Part shown: positions 26,153-35,225 of the stretch, piece after piece
How positions within the stretch are numbered: the first letter of the stretch is position 1
Layout of the letters: each line of letters starts with the position of its first letter
DNA from: Rhodospirillaceae bacterium
GTDB taxonomy: Bacteria > Pseudomonadota > Alphaproteobacteria > Rhodospirillales > Rhodospirillaceae
DNA: 64,000 nucleotides
Direction of reading: 5' to 3'
Assembly (NCBI GenBank): GCA_040219235.1
Contig: JAVJSV010000011.1
Location: 1,116,001 to 1,180,000 of the forward strand
Program-made: the position numbers and the translations under genes
The notes under the pieces: generated by a model
What the model was told of the DNA's origin: nothing
Database searches by the model: none
The model's input: the letters and a program-made list of their open reading frames with translations, nothing else

Positions 26153-26530
26153 ATGAAGCACAACGAACCGGACCATGCCGAACGCATGAAATCAGCAGCA
26201 AAGGCGAAGCAAGCGCTGCTGGAACGGGCCCGTGCTAAAGCTCCGGAGAACGATCCTGACTTTGAAAAACGCCAAGAAGAACGCCTGGCAAAAGCCAAAG
26301 AGCGTGAAGAACGCATAGCAAAAAAGGCCGCTGAGAAGAAAGAGAAGCTGGCCCGTGTTGCAGAAGAGCGCGCGGCCAAGAAACTCGAGCGTCAAAAAGA
26401 GCTGGAAGAAGCCGAAGCGGCAAAGGTGGCTGATGTCGAGGCCCAAGCGGCCGCTGAAGAGGAGCTGAAGGCCAAACAAAAAGCGGCGCGTGACGCTAAG
26501 TATGCAGCGCGCAAGGCCCGCCGACGTTAA
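26153..26530 (+). CDS. lysine/alanine/glutamate-rich coiled-coil protein, DUF6481-like
   Basis: A 125-residue highly charged protein (MKHNEPDHAERMKSAAKAKQ at the start, ARKARRR at the end) that should be one long alpha helix or coiled coil. The start and the AAKAKQALLERARA segment resemble the small DUF6481 proteins of Alphaproteobacteria. No domain of known function and no export signal. A strongly basic C-terminus might bind nucleic acid, but that is speculative. It stands alone between the transposase remnant and a binding-protein gene. Assignment to the family is by recollection of the pattern and is tentative. Confidence 0.65.
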   Translation: MKHNEPDHAERMKSAAKAKQALLERARAKAPENDPDFEKRQEERLAKAKEREERIAKKAAEKKEKLARVAEERAAKKLERQKELEEAEAAKVADVEAQAAAEEELKAKQKAARDAKYAARKARRR

Positions 26531-26646
26531 TCGTCTTGTCTTAGACCTCCCTAAAATCGACGTCATTTTTTATCAACTGCGGCGTGACGCCCGCAGCATA
26601 GACTGCCATGCTAGTGCTACGATTCGTCAACTGACCTGGGTGAGAC

Positions 26647-28191
26647 ATGGTTCGTTTCTCGATCTTAAGCCGCTGGACACGCGCAGTGGGACTCTTTACC
26701 GCGCTGACTATTGGCCTCTTCTTTAGCCCCGCCATTCACAAAACTGCCAATGGCGAGCAGATTTTACGTGTTGGTGTCACGAGCTTGCCAACCTCGCGGG
26801 GTAATCCGTTTAACACCACAAGTGGCCTGCCCAGTCTCTATACCTATGCGGCTTTCTTCGAGGGGCTGACTCGCGTCAACAGTGTCGCCGCGCCGGTGCC
26901 CATGCTTGCAGAACGATGGGAGTCAGAGACGACGACGTCCTGGCTTTTTCACCTCCGGCCAAATGTCTTGTTTTCTAATGGCGAACCACTAGATGCGGCT
27001 GCCGTAGCGGCCACGTACGCGATTTTACAAACAGAGATCGGCGTTACTTATCCCATTGCTCGTGAGTTGGCGGGCATTACGGCTATTGAAGTTGTCGATG
27101 AGCGAACGGTGCGTGTGCGCACTCAAGCGCCGGACATCCTCCTCCCAAACAAAATCGCGGCCCTGAAAATTGTTCCACCGCGCTATTGGGCTGATGTCGG
27201 TGTGGATGGTTTTGCCTCGGCACCGATCGGCACCGGACCGTTTATGATCACAGAGTATAGATCGTCCTCCATGACGTTAACCCGATCTCCAACCGCATGG
27301 CGTCAGCCACGTGTTGATGGATTGGAAATTATTGCGGCAGCTGAGGCCATAGCCCGCGTGCAAGGCGTTTTGTCGGGGCGTTTGCATATAGGTTTGCAGT
27401 TGGGGCCTGATGAAACACCGATGGTGGAAGCCGCCGGACATCGCATGGTTGTCGGTGTTGACCCCAGCATGCAGGTGCTGGCCTTTATCACCGAGAAAGA
27501 GTCTCCACTACAAAATCTCCAAGTGCGCCGCGCGCTCAATTATGCGGTAGACCGCACGGCAATCGCTGAGGGGTTGCTTGGTGGCAGCGTTAAAATGGCG
27601 ACCCAGACCACGCCGAGCTTTGCGTTCGGCTGGGACCCGGAGATCAAACCCTGGCCCTATGATCCTGATCAAGCAAAAGCCATGCTTGCCGAAGCTGGTT
27701 ATCCTGATGGGTTTTCGTTTTCGGCAGATATCTTACTCAATAGTGCGTCGTTTGCACCGCAGGTCTATCAGCAGGTGGCGGCCGACCTGGCCCGCATCGG
27801 TGTGACCCTCTCTCTGCGTCAGATTCCTGCTTCTCAGTATGCGCGTGGTCTCTATCAGGGTGACTGGGGCGGCGAAGCGTTTGGTGTGGATTACGGCATT
27901 AACCCAACGCTGGATGCCTTAACGCCGTTGGTGCGTCATTCCTGCCTATGGGTTCAGCCCTGGTTCTGTGATCCCTCTGTGCCGCCGCTCATGGCTAAGG
28001 CCGAGGCTGCTTTTGATATAGAGGAACGCCGTAAGCTCACCCAGGCGGTTATGCGTCATCAGTTGAGTTTAGCACCGGCTATTTTACTGTATGAAACATC
28101 ACGGTTTGATGCGGTCAGCCGGTCTGTGCAGGGCTATGAAATTGTCATAGGACATATCGATTACGATAAGATCACCATTGATGCTAATTAA
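26647..28191 (+). CDS. ABC transporter substrate-binding protein, SBP family 5
   Basis: A 514-residue periplasmic binding protein, paralogous to the one at 14255. After a signal peptide (GLFTALTIGLFFSPAIH) the mature part starts ILRVGVTSLPTSRGNPFN and has SWLFHLRPNVLFSNGEPLDA, as in the paralogue. Near the C-terminus CLWVQPWFC parallels the paralogue's cysteine pair. Again no permease or ATPase gene is present. It is followed by a flavin oxidoreductase, an MFS carrier and a Gfo/Idh dehydrogenase in the same direction, so it may bind the substrate of that module. Confidence 0.88.
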   Translation: MVRFSILSRWTRAVGLFTALTIGLFFSPAIHKTANGEQILRVGVTSLPTSRGNPFNTTSGLPSLYTYAAFFEGLTRVNSVAAPVPMLAERWESETTTSWLFHLRPNVLFSNGEPLDAAAVAATYAILQTEIGVTYPIARELAGITAIEVVDERTVRVRTQAPDILLPNKIAALKIVPPRYWADVGVDGFASAPIGTGPFMITEYRSSSMTLTRSPTAWRQPRVDGLEIIAAAEAIARVQGVLSGRLHIGLQLGPDETPMVEAAGHRMVVGVDPSMQVLAFITEKESPLQNLQVRRALNYAVDRTAIAEGLLGGSVKMATQTTPSFAFGWDPEIKPWPYDPDQAKAMLAEAGYPDGFSFSADILLNSASFAPQVYQQVAADLARIGVTLSLRQIPASQYARGLYQGDWGGEAFGVDYGINPTLDALTPLVRHSCLWVQPWFCDPSVPPLMAKAEAAFDIEERRKLTQAVMRHQLSLAPAILLYETSRFDAVSRSVQGYEIVIGHIDYDKITIDAN

Positions 28192-28319
28192 ACTCAGGGG
28201 TGAGCAAGAACAAACAGTCATTCAGTGTGCATCATCGCGCTTTTTGAAGTCAGTAATGATTGTTAATTTATAAGGTCTTCAAGCGTACGCGCATCAATAG
28301 ATTAGAAAGTAAGGCGGGC

Positions 28320-29711
28320 ATGAGTATTTTAAGTCCAGAAACAGCGAATTTTGACGGCGAAGTTGATGTTCTGGTGATTGGGGCTGGCGGCTGTGGTCTA
28401 ACAGCGGCGCTCTCTGCTCATGAATCAGGCGCTGAAGTTCTGGTTCTTGAACGGGATTCTTCTGCCCTTGGGACGACAGCCATGTCGACCGGTTTGATTC
28501 CGGGGGCAGGCAGCAGGTTCCAAATAGAGAAGGGCATTAAAGATTCGCCAGAACTCTTCACGGCCGATCTTCTTCGTAAAACACATAATGAAACAGATCA
28601 TGATATGGCGGCTCATATGGCCAAGGTCTCTGCACCAACGGTCGAATGGCTTACTGAGTCTTGCGGTGTACCTTTGTCCCTGGTTGACTCCTTCGACTAC
28701 CCCGGTCACACCAAACGCCGCATGCATGGCACACCCAACCGCACCGGGTCTGAACTGATGGGTGCGCTGCACGATGCGATGGCGCGCAACAGCCTGGATA
28801 TCGTGTTGGAAGCGCCTGTAACGGCTTTGTTTGCGGATAGCGCAGGTTTGGTCAAAGGTGTGCGCATCACTCGTCCAGACGGCACGGTTGAAGACCTCGG
28901 CTGTAATGCCCTGATCCTCGGATGCTGCGGTTTCGCCGGCAATCAGGAGATGCTGAAGGAATATATTCCTGAAATCGTTGCGGCGGAGTTTTTTGGGCAC
29001 CCTGGCAATAAGGGCGATGCCATCCGTTGGGGGCGAGGTATGGGCGCAGCCATTGGTGATATTCATTCGTACCAAGGTCATGGCGGTCTTGCCTACGGTC
29101 AGGGGGTTCCCATCCTTTGGGCGCATATTATGGAAGGCGGCTTCCAGGTGAATGCTCAGGGGGAGCGGTTCTCAAACGAAGCCAAAGGCTATTCGGAACA
29201 AGCTGTACAAATTGTCGCGCAACCGGATCATTACGCCTGGAGCATCTACGATGAACGTTGTCATAACGTCATGAAAGAATTTGACGATTACCACGATGCC
29301 TTGAAGGCGGATTGTATTCGTAAGGCCGAAACACTGGATGATCTTGTCGCGATCACAAAGCTGCCCAATGCTTTGAAGAAAACAGTCGCAGATGTGGAAG
29401 CCATGACACGTGGCGAGGCTGAAGACTCCTTCGGGCGTGATTTCACTGGTCACGCGGTTCTGAAAGCACCGTACTATGCCGTGAAGGTCAGCGCGGCCTT
29501 GTTCCATACTCAAGGCGGTTTGGTTGTCGATGGCAACGGTCAAGTTAAACGGGAGGACGGTTCGCTGTTCCCGAATCTGTTTGCCGGGGGAGGTGCCGCG
29601 CGCGGTATTTCGGGGCCAGGGGCATCAGGCTACATGGCTGGCAATGGCCTCCTGACAGCCACCGCTTTTGGCTGGCTCTCTGGTCGCGCGGCGGCCAAGA
29701 TTGTTACCTAA
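28320..29711 (+). CDS. FAD-dependent oxidoreductase (fumarate reductase / KstD-like)
   Basis: A 463-residue FAD_binding_2 protein. The dinucleotide motif is VLVIGAGGCGLTAALSAHES with VLERDSSALGTTAMSTGLIPG, and the C-terminal FAD contact is FAGGGAARGISGPGASGY. The family includes fumarate reductase flavoproteins, 3-ketosteroid dehydrogenases and urocanate reductase. No heme domain is present. The ATG at 28320 with AAGGCGG upstream is used; the longer frame from 28260 has no comparable signal. It probably dehydrogenates or reduces a carbon-carbon double bond in the small molecule handled by the neighbouring MFS carrier and binding protein. Confidence 0.88.
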   Translation: MSILSPETANFDGEVDVLVIGAGGCGLTAALSAHESGAEVLVLERDSSALGTTAMSTGLIPGAGSRFQIEKGIKDSPELFTADLLRKTHNETDHDMAAHMAKVSAPTVEWLTESCGVPLSLVDSFDYPGHTKRRMHGTPNRTGSELMGALHDAMARNSLDIVLEAPVTALFADSAGLVKGVRITRPDGTVEDLGCNALILGCCGFAGNQEMLKEYIPEIVAAEFFGHPGNKGDAIRWGRGMGAAIGDIHSYQGHGGLAYGQGVPILWAHIMEGGFQVNAQGERFSNEAKGYSEQAVQIVAQPDHYAWSIYDERCHNVMKEFDDYHDALKADCIRKAETLDDLVAITKLPNALKKTVADVEAMTRGEAEDSFGRDFTGHAVLKAPYYAVKVSAALFHTQGGLVVDGNGQVKREDGSLFPNLFAGGGAARGISGPGASGYMAGNGLLTATAFGWLSGRAAAKIVT

Positions 29712-29812
29712 TATTATAGAGTTATCATTACCTGTAAGCCCCAGCAGAGACTCTGTCTCAGAATTTAAGCTAAGCTGTGGTTCTCTTTAAAGATCGGCGA
29801 GGGGGCCGTTTT

Positions 29813-31258
29813 ATGTCAGAGCAATCCATACGGTCCTTGGATGAGTTTCGCGCCGGGTGGCAACCACTTGTTGGCGCGATCTTTGGTGTTGGTGCGGGCC
29901 TGACCGGAATTGTCTTCTATACCCATGGTGTCTTCGTCATTCCGTTGACGGAAGAATTTGGTTGGACTCGAGGTGCAACCCAATTCGCCTTTTCCTTTGT
30001 TATGATCAGTGCGTTGGTTACAGCCCCATTCATTGGGTTTTTGAGCGACAAGTATGGTGCACGTAAATTGTCACTCATATCGCTGATTACCCTCAGCGCA
30101 ACGTTTGCCGCCCTGTCTCTGACAACGGATCAGATTTTCGTCTACTACGCTTTGTGGATCATTATGTCGGTCTTGGCCGCGGGCACCTTTCCGGTGACCT
30201 GGACGCGGGGTGTAAACACCTGGTTCAATGCCAACCGTGGGCTGGCACTTGGTCTGACGATGATGGGCACAGGCTTGGTGGCGGCTGTGGGGCCTGCGTT
30301 TGCCGCGTCGCTCATAGAAGACTACGGATGGCGAGATGCGTATCGCGTCTTAGGATTGGCACTTCTTGTCTGCACCTTTCCGATTGCCTATTTCTTCTTT
30401 TACGAAAAGGGCAGTGCAGATACAGACCGCGCAGATTTAGGCGTAAAGCCTAAGGGGATACGGCTGCTTATCATGGCCGCCGCAGTATTGTTTGTTGTGT
30501 ATGTGTTTTGGGGATTGCTGTCTAACCTCGCCCTCAAGATCATGCAGGACATGACCGTTGGCTTGGTGCTGGTGGGGTTCGGCGTACTCGTGGCACTCTT
30601 CTATCTGCGTGAGCGCGGCAAAGGCATCTCTGATTCGCATGCGCCAGCAGGTGACCAAGGTCTGAGCCCTAAAGAAGCGCTTTCAGGATATCGCTTTTGG
30701 GTGATGGGGATTGCGCTCTTCTTCGTGTGTTATGGCGTGGCTGGGCTGATTTCTAACCTTGTCCCGCTCCTTATGGACAAGGGATATCCCGTTGCCGAAG
30801 CGGCAAGCTATGCCGGTTTTGTGGGGGCGATGGTTGTGGTTGGTCGACTGCTCGTGGGCTATCTCATCGACCGCATTTGGGCACCAAAGGTGGCGTGCTT
30901 GTTTTTGATATTGCCGGCTGTGTCTTGCATCCTTCTCGCACAGGGCGAATTGACGCCGGCCATGATCACCATCGCGGCCTTAGCTATTGGCCTGGCTGCT
31001 GGCGCTGAACTTGACCTGATTGCGTATTTGACCAGCCGCTACTTCGGGATGAAGCACTACGGTCAATTGTATGGCGCGCAGTTTATTTTCTTTGCCATTG
31101 GGTCTGGCGCCGCACCGGCCGTGTTTGGATTATCATTCGATGCGTTTGGCAGCTATGAACTGATTCTGTACTCAACGGCTGGCCTGTTTGTTTTGGGCGG
31201 CTTAATGATGCTGGCCTTAGGCCCATATCCCGTCTTTGCAAAGTCTGAGGCAGAGTGA
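29813..31258 (+). CDS. major facilitator superfamily transporter
   Basis: A 481-residue MFS carrier with about 12 transmembrane helices, in the monocarboxylate/oxalate-formate-like group. The loop 2-3 signature is FIGFLSDKYGARKLS, and helix 4-5 has AAGTFPVTWTRGVNTWF and NRGLALGLTMMGTGL. The ATG at 29813 follows GAGGGGG; a start at 29777 would add 12 residues. It lies 100 bp after the flavin oxidoreductase and 3 bp before the Gfo/Idh gene, so these three are one unit. An organic acid is the likely cargo. Confidence 0.92.
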   Translation: MSEQSIRSLDEFRAGWQPLVGAIFGVGAGLTGIVFYTHGVFVIPLTEEFGWTRGATQFAFSFVMISALVTAPFIGFLSDKYGARKLSLISLITLSATFAALSLTTDQIFVYYALWIIMSVLAAGTFPVTWTRGVNTWFNANRGLALGLTMMGTGLVAAVGPAFAASLIEDYGWRDAYRVLGLALLVCTFPIAYFFFYEKGSADTDRADLGVKPKGIRLLIMAAAVLFVVYVFWGLLSNLALKIMQDMTVGLVLVGFGVLVALFYLRERGKGISDSHAPAGDQGLSPKEALSGYRFWVMGIALFFVCYGVAGLISNLVPLLMDKGYPVAEAASYAGFVGAMVVVGRLLVGYLIDRIWAPKVACLFLILPAVSCILLAQGELTPAMITIAALAIGLAAGAELDLIAYLTSRYFGMKHYGQLYGAQFIFFAIGSGAAPAVFGLSFDAFGSYELILYSTAGLFVLGGLMMLALGPYPVFAKSEAE

Positions 31259-31261
31259 TCT

Positions 31262-32230
31262 TTGAAGGCAAACGGGTGCTGTAGGGTGGTCAACTGGCTT
31301 GTGGCGGGGGCAGGGCAAGCCGGACGGTGTCATATCGCTGCGATCAAAAGGTGCTCCGACGCAGTTTTGGTTGGCGTGATTGATCCATCCCTGACCGATG
31401 ATCTGGCGCGAGCTTCTGGAGCTCCCTCTTTTTTTAAGGATTTTGAGTCTGCTCTGTCAGCCGGTCCAGCAGATGGTCTTATCATCGCGACGCCCAACGA
31501 TGTGCAAGCGGCGATAGCCCAAAAAGCGATCGCGGCTGGCCTCCCTGTTTTATGCGAGAAGCCCGTAGGCGTCTCATTGGCTGAGGCTAAGGCCTTAAAT
31601 CAAAAAGCGAGGACTGCGGGTGTGCCGTTTGGTGTGGTTCTAAATCAACGCGCTCAGGCGCACACACGCTGGGTAACTAGCCTTATGCAGAGTGGCCATC
31701 TGAACCCAACGCGCGTGACCTTCACGGGTGATCTGGCACGCTTAACGGGCTGGCATGCTGATCCTAGTCGTTCCGGGGGCGGTGTGCTCCGCACCATCGG
31801 TTTGCACTACTTGGATCTGTTGTTGTGGTGGTTTGGGACGCCCACACAGGTTAAGGTTCAACTGAGGGGGCAGCCTCAGGATCATGCGTGCGATTTAGCC
31901 TTTGAGTTTGAGTCCGGATGCCAGGCGTCTGTGTCCCTTCAAGCGATTAAAGAACGGGCGGCTGGACCTGTCGTTTGCATTATCGAAGGACAAACCGGTG
32001 AAAACGCCCAACGCGTCGAAATGCACGGGCATCAGATCGTAACAGCATCAGGTGTTTCAGACCCGCCAGCCCCAGAGCCAACGCATTCGGATTTCTTTTT
32101 CGGGCCAGGACACGGCACACTTGTGGCCGAGGCGACACAGGCACTCTCACGCGAAGAACCGTTTCCGGTCACACTGGAAGATGTGTTGCCAGCTTTAACG
32201 CTGATTGATGAGCTGTATGCGGCTGCGTGA
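31262..32230 (+). CDS. Gfo/Idh/MocA family NAD(P)-dependent oxidoreductase
   Basis: A 322-residue dehydrogenase. N-terminal Rossmann fold with WLVAGAGQAGRCHIAAI, the EKP motif in VLCEKPVGVS, and the C-terminal substrate-domain signature SGGGVLRTIGLHYLDLLLWW with the catalytic histidine. The start is uncertain: TTG at 31262 lies 3 bp after the MFS stop, and GTG at 31286 is nearer the conserved fold. Members oxidise sugars, inositols and related hydroxy compounds. It completes the flavin oxidoreductase-MFS module. Confidence 0.9.
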   Translation: MKANGCCRVVNWLVAGAGQAGRCHIAAIKRCSDAVLVGVIDPSLTDDLARASGAPSFFKDFESALSAGPADGLIIATPNDVQAAIAQKAIAAGLPVLCEKPVGVSLAEAKALNQKARTAGVPFGVVLNQRAQAHTRWVTSLMQSGHLNPTRVTFTGDLARLTGWHADPSRSGGGVLRTIGLHYLDLLLWWFGTPTQVKVQLRGQPQDHACDLAFEFESGCQASVSLQAIKERAAGPVVCIIEGQTGENAQRVEMHGHQIVTASGVSDPPAPEPTHSDFFFGPGHGTLVAEATQALSREEPFPVTLEDVLPALTLIDELYAAA

Positions 32231-32255
32231 AGCGACCGCAGGGTTCGCTCAGGGC

Positions 32256-32462
32256 TTAAGCCGCTTGGGCTTTCTGACCACCAATAGACTGCAGCGCGCG
32301 ATAGACATAAGCGCAGGCAAGCCAGATGGGAATGGCTAGCACGAAGGCCATAACCAAACTGACCGAGCTAAGAACAATAGAGGTCAGAACAACGAACAAA
32401 ATTATGAAAAGTAGGTCCACAAGGGCGCGTCCCAGAACTTTCAAGAGTTTTAAAATCCACAT
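32256..32462 (-). CDS. small two-helix membrane protein, unknown
   Basis: A 68-residue protein with two hydrophobic helices (ALVDLLFIILFVVLTSIVL and LVMAFVLAIPIWLACAYVY) separated by a very short SSVS turn, ending in a basic/alanine tail. I do not recognise it. It is convergent with the Gfo/Idh gene (25-bp gap) and 100 bp downstream of the hydrolase at 32567 on the same strand. The composition is clearly membrane-type, which supports a real gene, but function is open. Confidence 0.6.
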   Translation of the reverse strand: MWILKLLKVLGRALVDLLFIILFVVLTSIVLSSVSLVMAFVLAIPIWLACAYVYRALQSIGGQKAQAA

Positions 32463-32566
32463 ATGTCTTACCTGTGTTTAACTCGGCAGTGATTAATCTA
32501 CGGTATTTCTGTCGCCTTTTTGGCACCAACGCAAGGTCTCGCCGACCCAACAGTGGTCATGCCACA

Positions 32567-33529
32567 TCATTTACGCTCAAACGCATACATCGCCTCTGTC
32601 TGTCCGGCCTCGCTTAGAGCCTCCAGATAAACGCGGGCGGCGTCCATATCCAGGGCATACAGGTCCATAAAGGCCAGAGTCGCCGCATTCAGGGTCGCCA
32701 TTTGCACAGGCATCGGTTCGCCACCAACGTCGCCACAGATGAGACCGCCAAAGCGGTGATCAGCGCCTTGCACCACAGCCAAGTATTTCTCGCTGGGCAA
32801 GGCGTCTCGGTACGTGTCCGCGTGAACTTCCCAAGTCGGCATCATGGGTGGAGTAAAATCTTCAGTGCCGGTGGTCACGATCATCGGTCGGTCAATGGAC
32901 AACGAAGACTGCTCGTCGACAAACCCAGGCATCCGGCCAGGGGGGGAAACCGCAACAATGGCCTTGAAGCGGCCGTCCGGTTCGTGAACCAGCACATTTG
33001 GCTCGCCGCGTGAATAGCTTTTTAGACCGCCTGCGGATTGCGCCGTGAGGCCGCCATAGGAATGACCTGCGGCGACCACGGTAGACAGGTCGAGAGAGTC
33101 ACTTAGGCCCGGAATGGCAGCGTCGATCTGATCCATCAAGTCCAGGCTGCGCTCCAGGTCACGCCGCCGTTCTGTCCAAATAACCTCTTGCGGGTAGGCT
33201 TCGGCTTTTGAGTCCGGTTCGGCATCCAGATGGCGCGGTTGAATCACGGTATAGCCATAGCTGGCCCAGTGGGCGACCAATGGGTCGTTGCCGTCTAATT
33301 CACACTTAAAGCCATGCGAAAAAATAATCACTGGCGACTCAGATTTATCAACAGGCCGCGTAACCTGTACAACAAAGGGTTCAGGGCGGTTGGGTGCAAC
33401 CAGTTCCAGATCGCGCACGTAGCTCACTTCATATGGTCCTGGATTGCCCGTGTATCGGTCCGCATCGGCAAGGGCAGATGCTGAGGCCGCCACCAGTGAG
33501 AAAGCTGTCAATGCAAGGCGCAGGGTCAT
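32567..33529 (-). CDS. exported alpha/beta hydrolase, dienelactone hydrolase / PAF-acetylhydrolase type
   Basis: A 320-residue hydrolase with a signal peptide (LALTAFSLVAASASALADAD). Oxyanion region VIIFSHGFKCELDG, nucleophile elbow AAGHSYGGLTAQSAG, acid in TGTEDFTPP, and histidine in QGADHRFGGLICGD make an intact triad. The spacing and the SHGFK motif are those of the platelet-activating-factor acetylhydrolase / dienelactone-hydrolase-like group. It is divergent from the VOC protein at 33700, with a perfect 16-bp palindrome in the shared promoter region. Probably a periplasmic esterase. Confidence 0.85.
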   Translation of the reverse strand: MTLRLALTAFSLVAASASALADADRYTGNPGPYEVSYVRDLELVAPNRPEPFVVQVTRPVDKSESPVIIFSHGFKCELDGNDPLVAHWASYGYTVIQPRHLDAEPDSKAEAYPQEVIWTERRRDLERSLDLMDQIDAAIPGLSDSLDLSTVVAAGHSYGGLTAQSAGGLKSYSRGEPNVLVHEPDGRFKAIVAVSPPGRMPGFVDEQSSLSIDRPMIVTTGTEDFTPPMMPTWEVHADTYRDALPSEKYLAVVQGADHRFGGLICGDVGGEPMPVQMATLNAATLAFMDLYALDMDAARVYLEALSEAGQTEAMYAFERK

Positions 33530-33662
33530 GATTTTTCATCCGAATCGTTGAGACGACACTTCAAGGGTATTTATAACCTCTTTTGGGGCGGTAAAGGTCA
33601 TTTTCTCTGACCCGCCCAACCTTAGAGCTTTTGAGCCTCTCTCAGGCCAGCTAAGGTAATCG

Positions 33663-33678
33663 CTATGAAAGTTCATAG
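33663..33678. promoter_or_regulatory. candidate operator between hydrolase and VOC gene
   Basis: Inverted repeat CTATGAA-AG-TTCATAG, 22 bp before the VOC-protein ATG at 33700 and 134 bp from the divergent hydrolase start. Position close to the translation start fits a repressor site. No regulator gene is adjacent. Confidence 0.4.
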
Positions 33679-33699
33679 ACTTTACCGGAGCATTGCTAC

Positions 33700-34263
33700 A
33701 TGTCAGCTTTAAAACATAGAGGGTTATTATCTCTAGCGTGCTGCGTCCTGTTCGTTTTCGCCGGAGGCTCTGTTCTAGGGGCGCAAGAAGAGGTGGAACG
33801 CCCTCTGGCCAAGATGGGCTCTGTCGGATTCGTTACCGATGATTTAGACGCCACCATTCATTTCTACGAGACCGTTCTCGGCTTTTCTGTGGTGGGAGCT
33901 ACTGATGTAACGGCGTCAAAGACACGCCAAGTGGTCGGTGTGACGTCTGGTGAAGCTGTTCGCTATGCTGCTCTGGCACCGGATTCCTGGGTCAAAGGTG
34001 ATAAGTCGCTCGCGATCCTTAGTTTCTTTGAAGTGCCATCAGCGTCGTCGCGCCCAAATAGAGGAAACGCAAGCCACCCTTCCTTTGTGGGGGATGCCAT
34101 ACTGGGACTAAGCGTCAACAACTTGGATCAGGTCGTCGCACGCGCCCAAGTAGCTGGCGCGCCCCTTGTCGCTGATCTCGGTGACTCAGGTACAACGCGG
34201 ACCAGCCGATCCATCTCCATTCTAGACCCCAATGGTCTCCGGCTTGAGATTTACGAGTACTAG
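33700..34263 (+). CDS. exported VOC (glyoxalase/dioxygenase-fold) protein
   Basis: A 187-residue vicinal-oxygen-chelate protein with a signal peptide (LLSLACCVLFVFAGGSVLGA). Two beta-alpha-beta-beta-beta units: KMGSVGFVTDDLDATIHFYE at the start of the first, LGLSVNNLDQVVARAQVAG at the second, and SILDPNGLRLEIYEY at the end. The C-terminal LEIYE carries the usual metal-ligand glutamate, but the first expected His (of the H-x-x position at strand 1) is a Gly/Val here, so metal binding is uncertain. Followed after 39 bp by an exported hydrolase, likely co-transcribed. Confidence 0.8.
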   Translation: MSALKHRGLLSLACCVLFVFAGGSVLGAQEEVERPLAKMGSVGFVTDDLDATIHFYETVLGFSVVGATDVTASKTRQVVGVTSGEAVRYAALAPDSWVKGDKSLAILSFFEVPSASSRPNRGNASHPSFVGDAILGLSVNNLDQVVARAQVAGAPLVADLGDSGTTRTSRSISILDPNGLRLEIYEY

Positions 34264-34302
34264 AAGACTCAGACAAAAAGTACTGCCCCTTCGGAGAATA
34301 AA

Positions 34303-35214
34303 ATGAAAAAATTTATATTTCACATGTCTCTTCTGGTCACGTTGACCTGGTCGGCGATCGCGTCAGCCGATGTTGAGTTTATGACGGTCGAAGGCTATGG
34401 CGGCGTGCCATTGAACGTGATGACAGCGGGCAATCCCGACAATCCGGGGATTTTATTTATTCACGGCATGGCGCAAGCCTCACAGGCATTTCGTCTTCAA
34501 TTTGAATCCGGCCTTGCGGATGAATTTTATCTGGTTGCGTTTGACATGCGGGGTCATGGTTTGTCGGGTAAGCCATGGCAACCTGAACTCCTAGGACCCT
34601 CTCAACCCTGGGCCGGTGATATCGCAACAGTCATGGCCGTCACGGGCCTAGATAAACCGGTTGTCGTCGGCTGGTCCTATGGCGGCTTTGTGGTCGCGGA
34701 TTACGTCCGTCACTATGGCGTGGGTAATGTCGCCGGCATCAACCTGGTTGGGTCGCTTGGCGGTTTGGTGCCGCGCTCACCTTTTCCCCAGACCGATGAT
34801 GTCAAAGAGATTATGGAAAACTCTGCCCGCACGCGGTCCTTGAATCTCGTGGAAAACGTCATCGCCGCTGAGAATGTGGCGGCATCGTTCTACACGGACA
34901 ACATGACCGAGACCGATAAAGCGGCGCAAGTGGCTATGGGGCTGATGATGCCCGCTTACGTGCGCCGTGCTATGGCGGGCCGCAAGTTGGACAATATAGA
35001 CATCGCGATGCAGATGACTGTGCCCATGCTGTTAACACGCGGTTCGGACGATCTCATGATGCCTGATTCAGATACGACGTTGGCGCTGGAAACGCTCCCC
35101 AATGCGATCTTGTCATTCTACCCGGACACAGGCCACTTGCCGTTTTTCCAGCGCGTTGATCGCTTTAATGACGAACTGTCGAAATTTGCCAAAACCGTCC
35201 AGATGACTGAATAA
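34303..35214 (+). CDS. exported alpha/beta hydrolase
   Basis: A 303-residue hydrolase with a signal peptide (FIFHMSLLVTLTWSAIASA). Oxyanion region ILFIHGMAQASQAF, FDMRGHGLSGKPW, nucleophile elbow VVGWSYGGFV, acid in RGSDDLMM, and histidine in PDTGHLPFFQ: a complete triad. It follows the VOC gene closely. The pair resembles haloperoxidase/esterase-type hydrolases with a periplasmic location. Convergent with the MATE gene 11 bp away. Confidence 0.87.
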   Translation: MKKFIFHMSLLVTLTWSAIASADVEFMTVEGYGGVPLNVMTAGNPDNPGILFIHGMAQASQAFRLQFESGLADEFYLVAFDMRGHGLSGKPWQPELLGPSQPWAGDIATVMAVTGLDKPVVVGWSYGGFVVADYVRHYGVGNVAGINLVGSLGGLVPRSPFPQTDDVKEIMENSARTRSLNLVENVIAAENVAASFYTDNMTETDKAAQVAMGLMMPAYVRRAMAGRKLDNIDIAMQMTVPMLLTRGSDDLMMPDSDTTLALETLPNAILSFYPDTGHLPFFQRVDRFNDELSKFAKTVQMTE

Positions 35215-35225
35215 GCTAATCGCGC

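Noticed and set aside
28222-28240. Fourth possible copy of the island operator before the flavin oxidoreductase
   Set aside because: Only the right half (CGCGCTTT) resembles the other sites and the left arm does not match.
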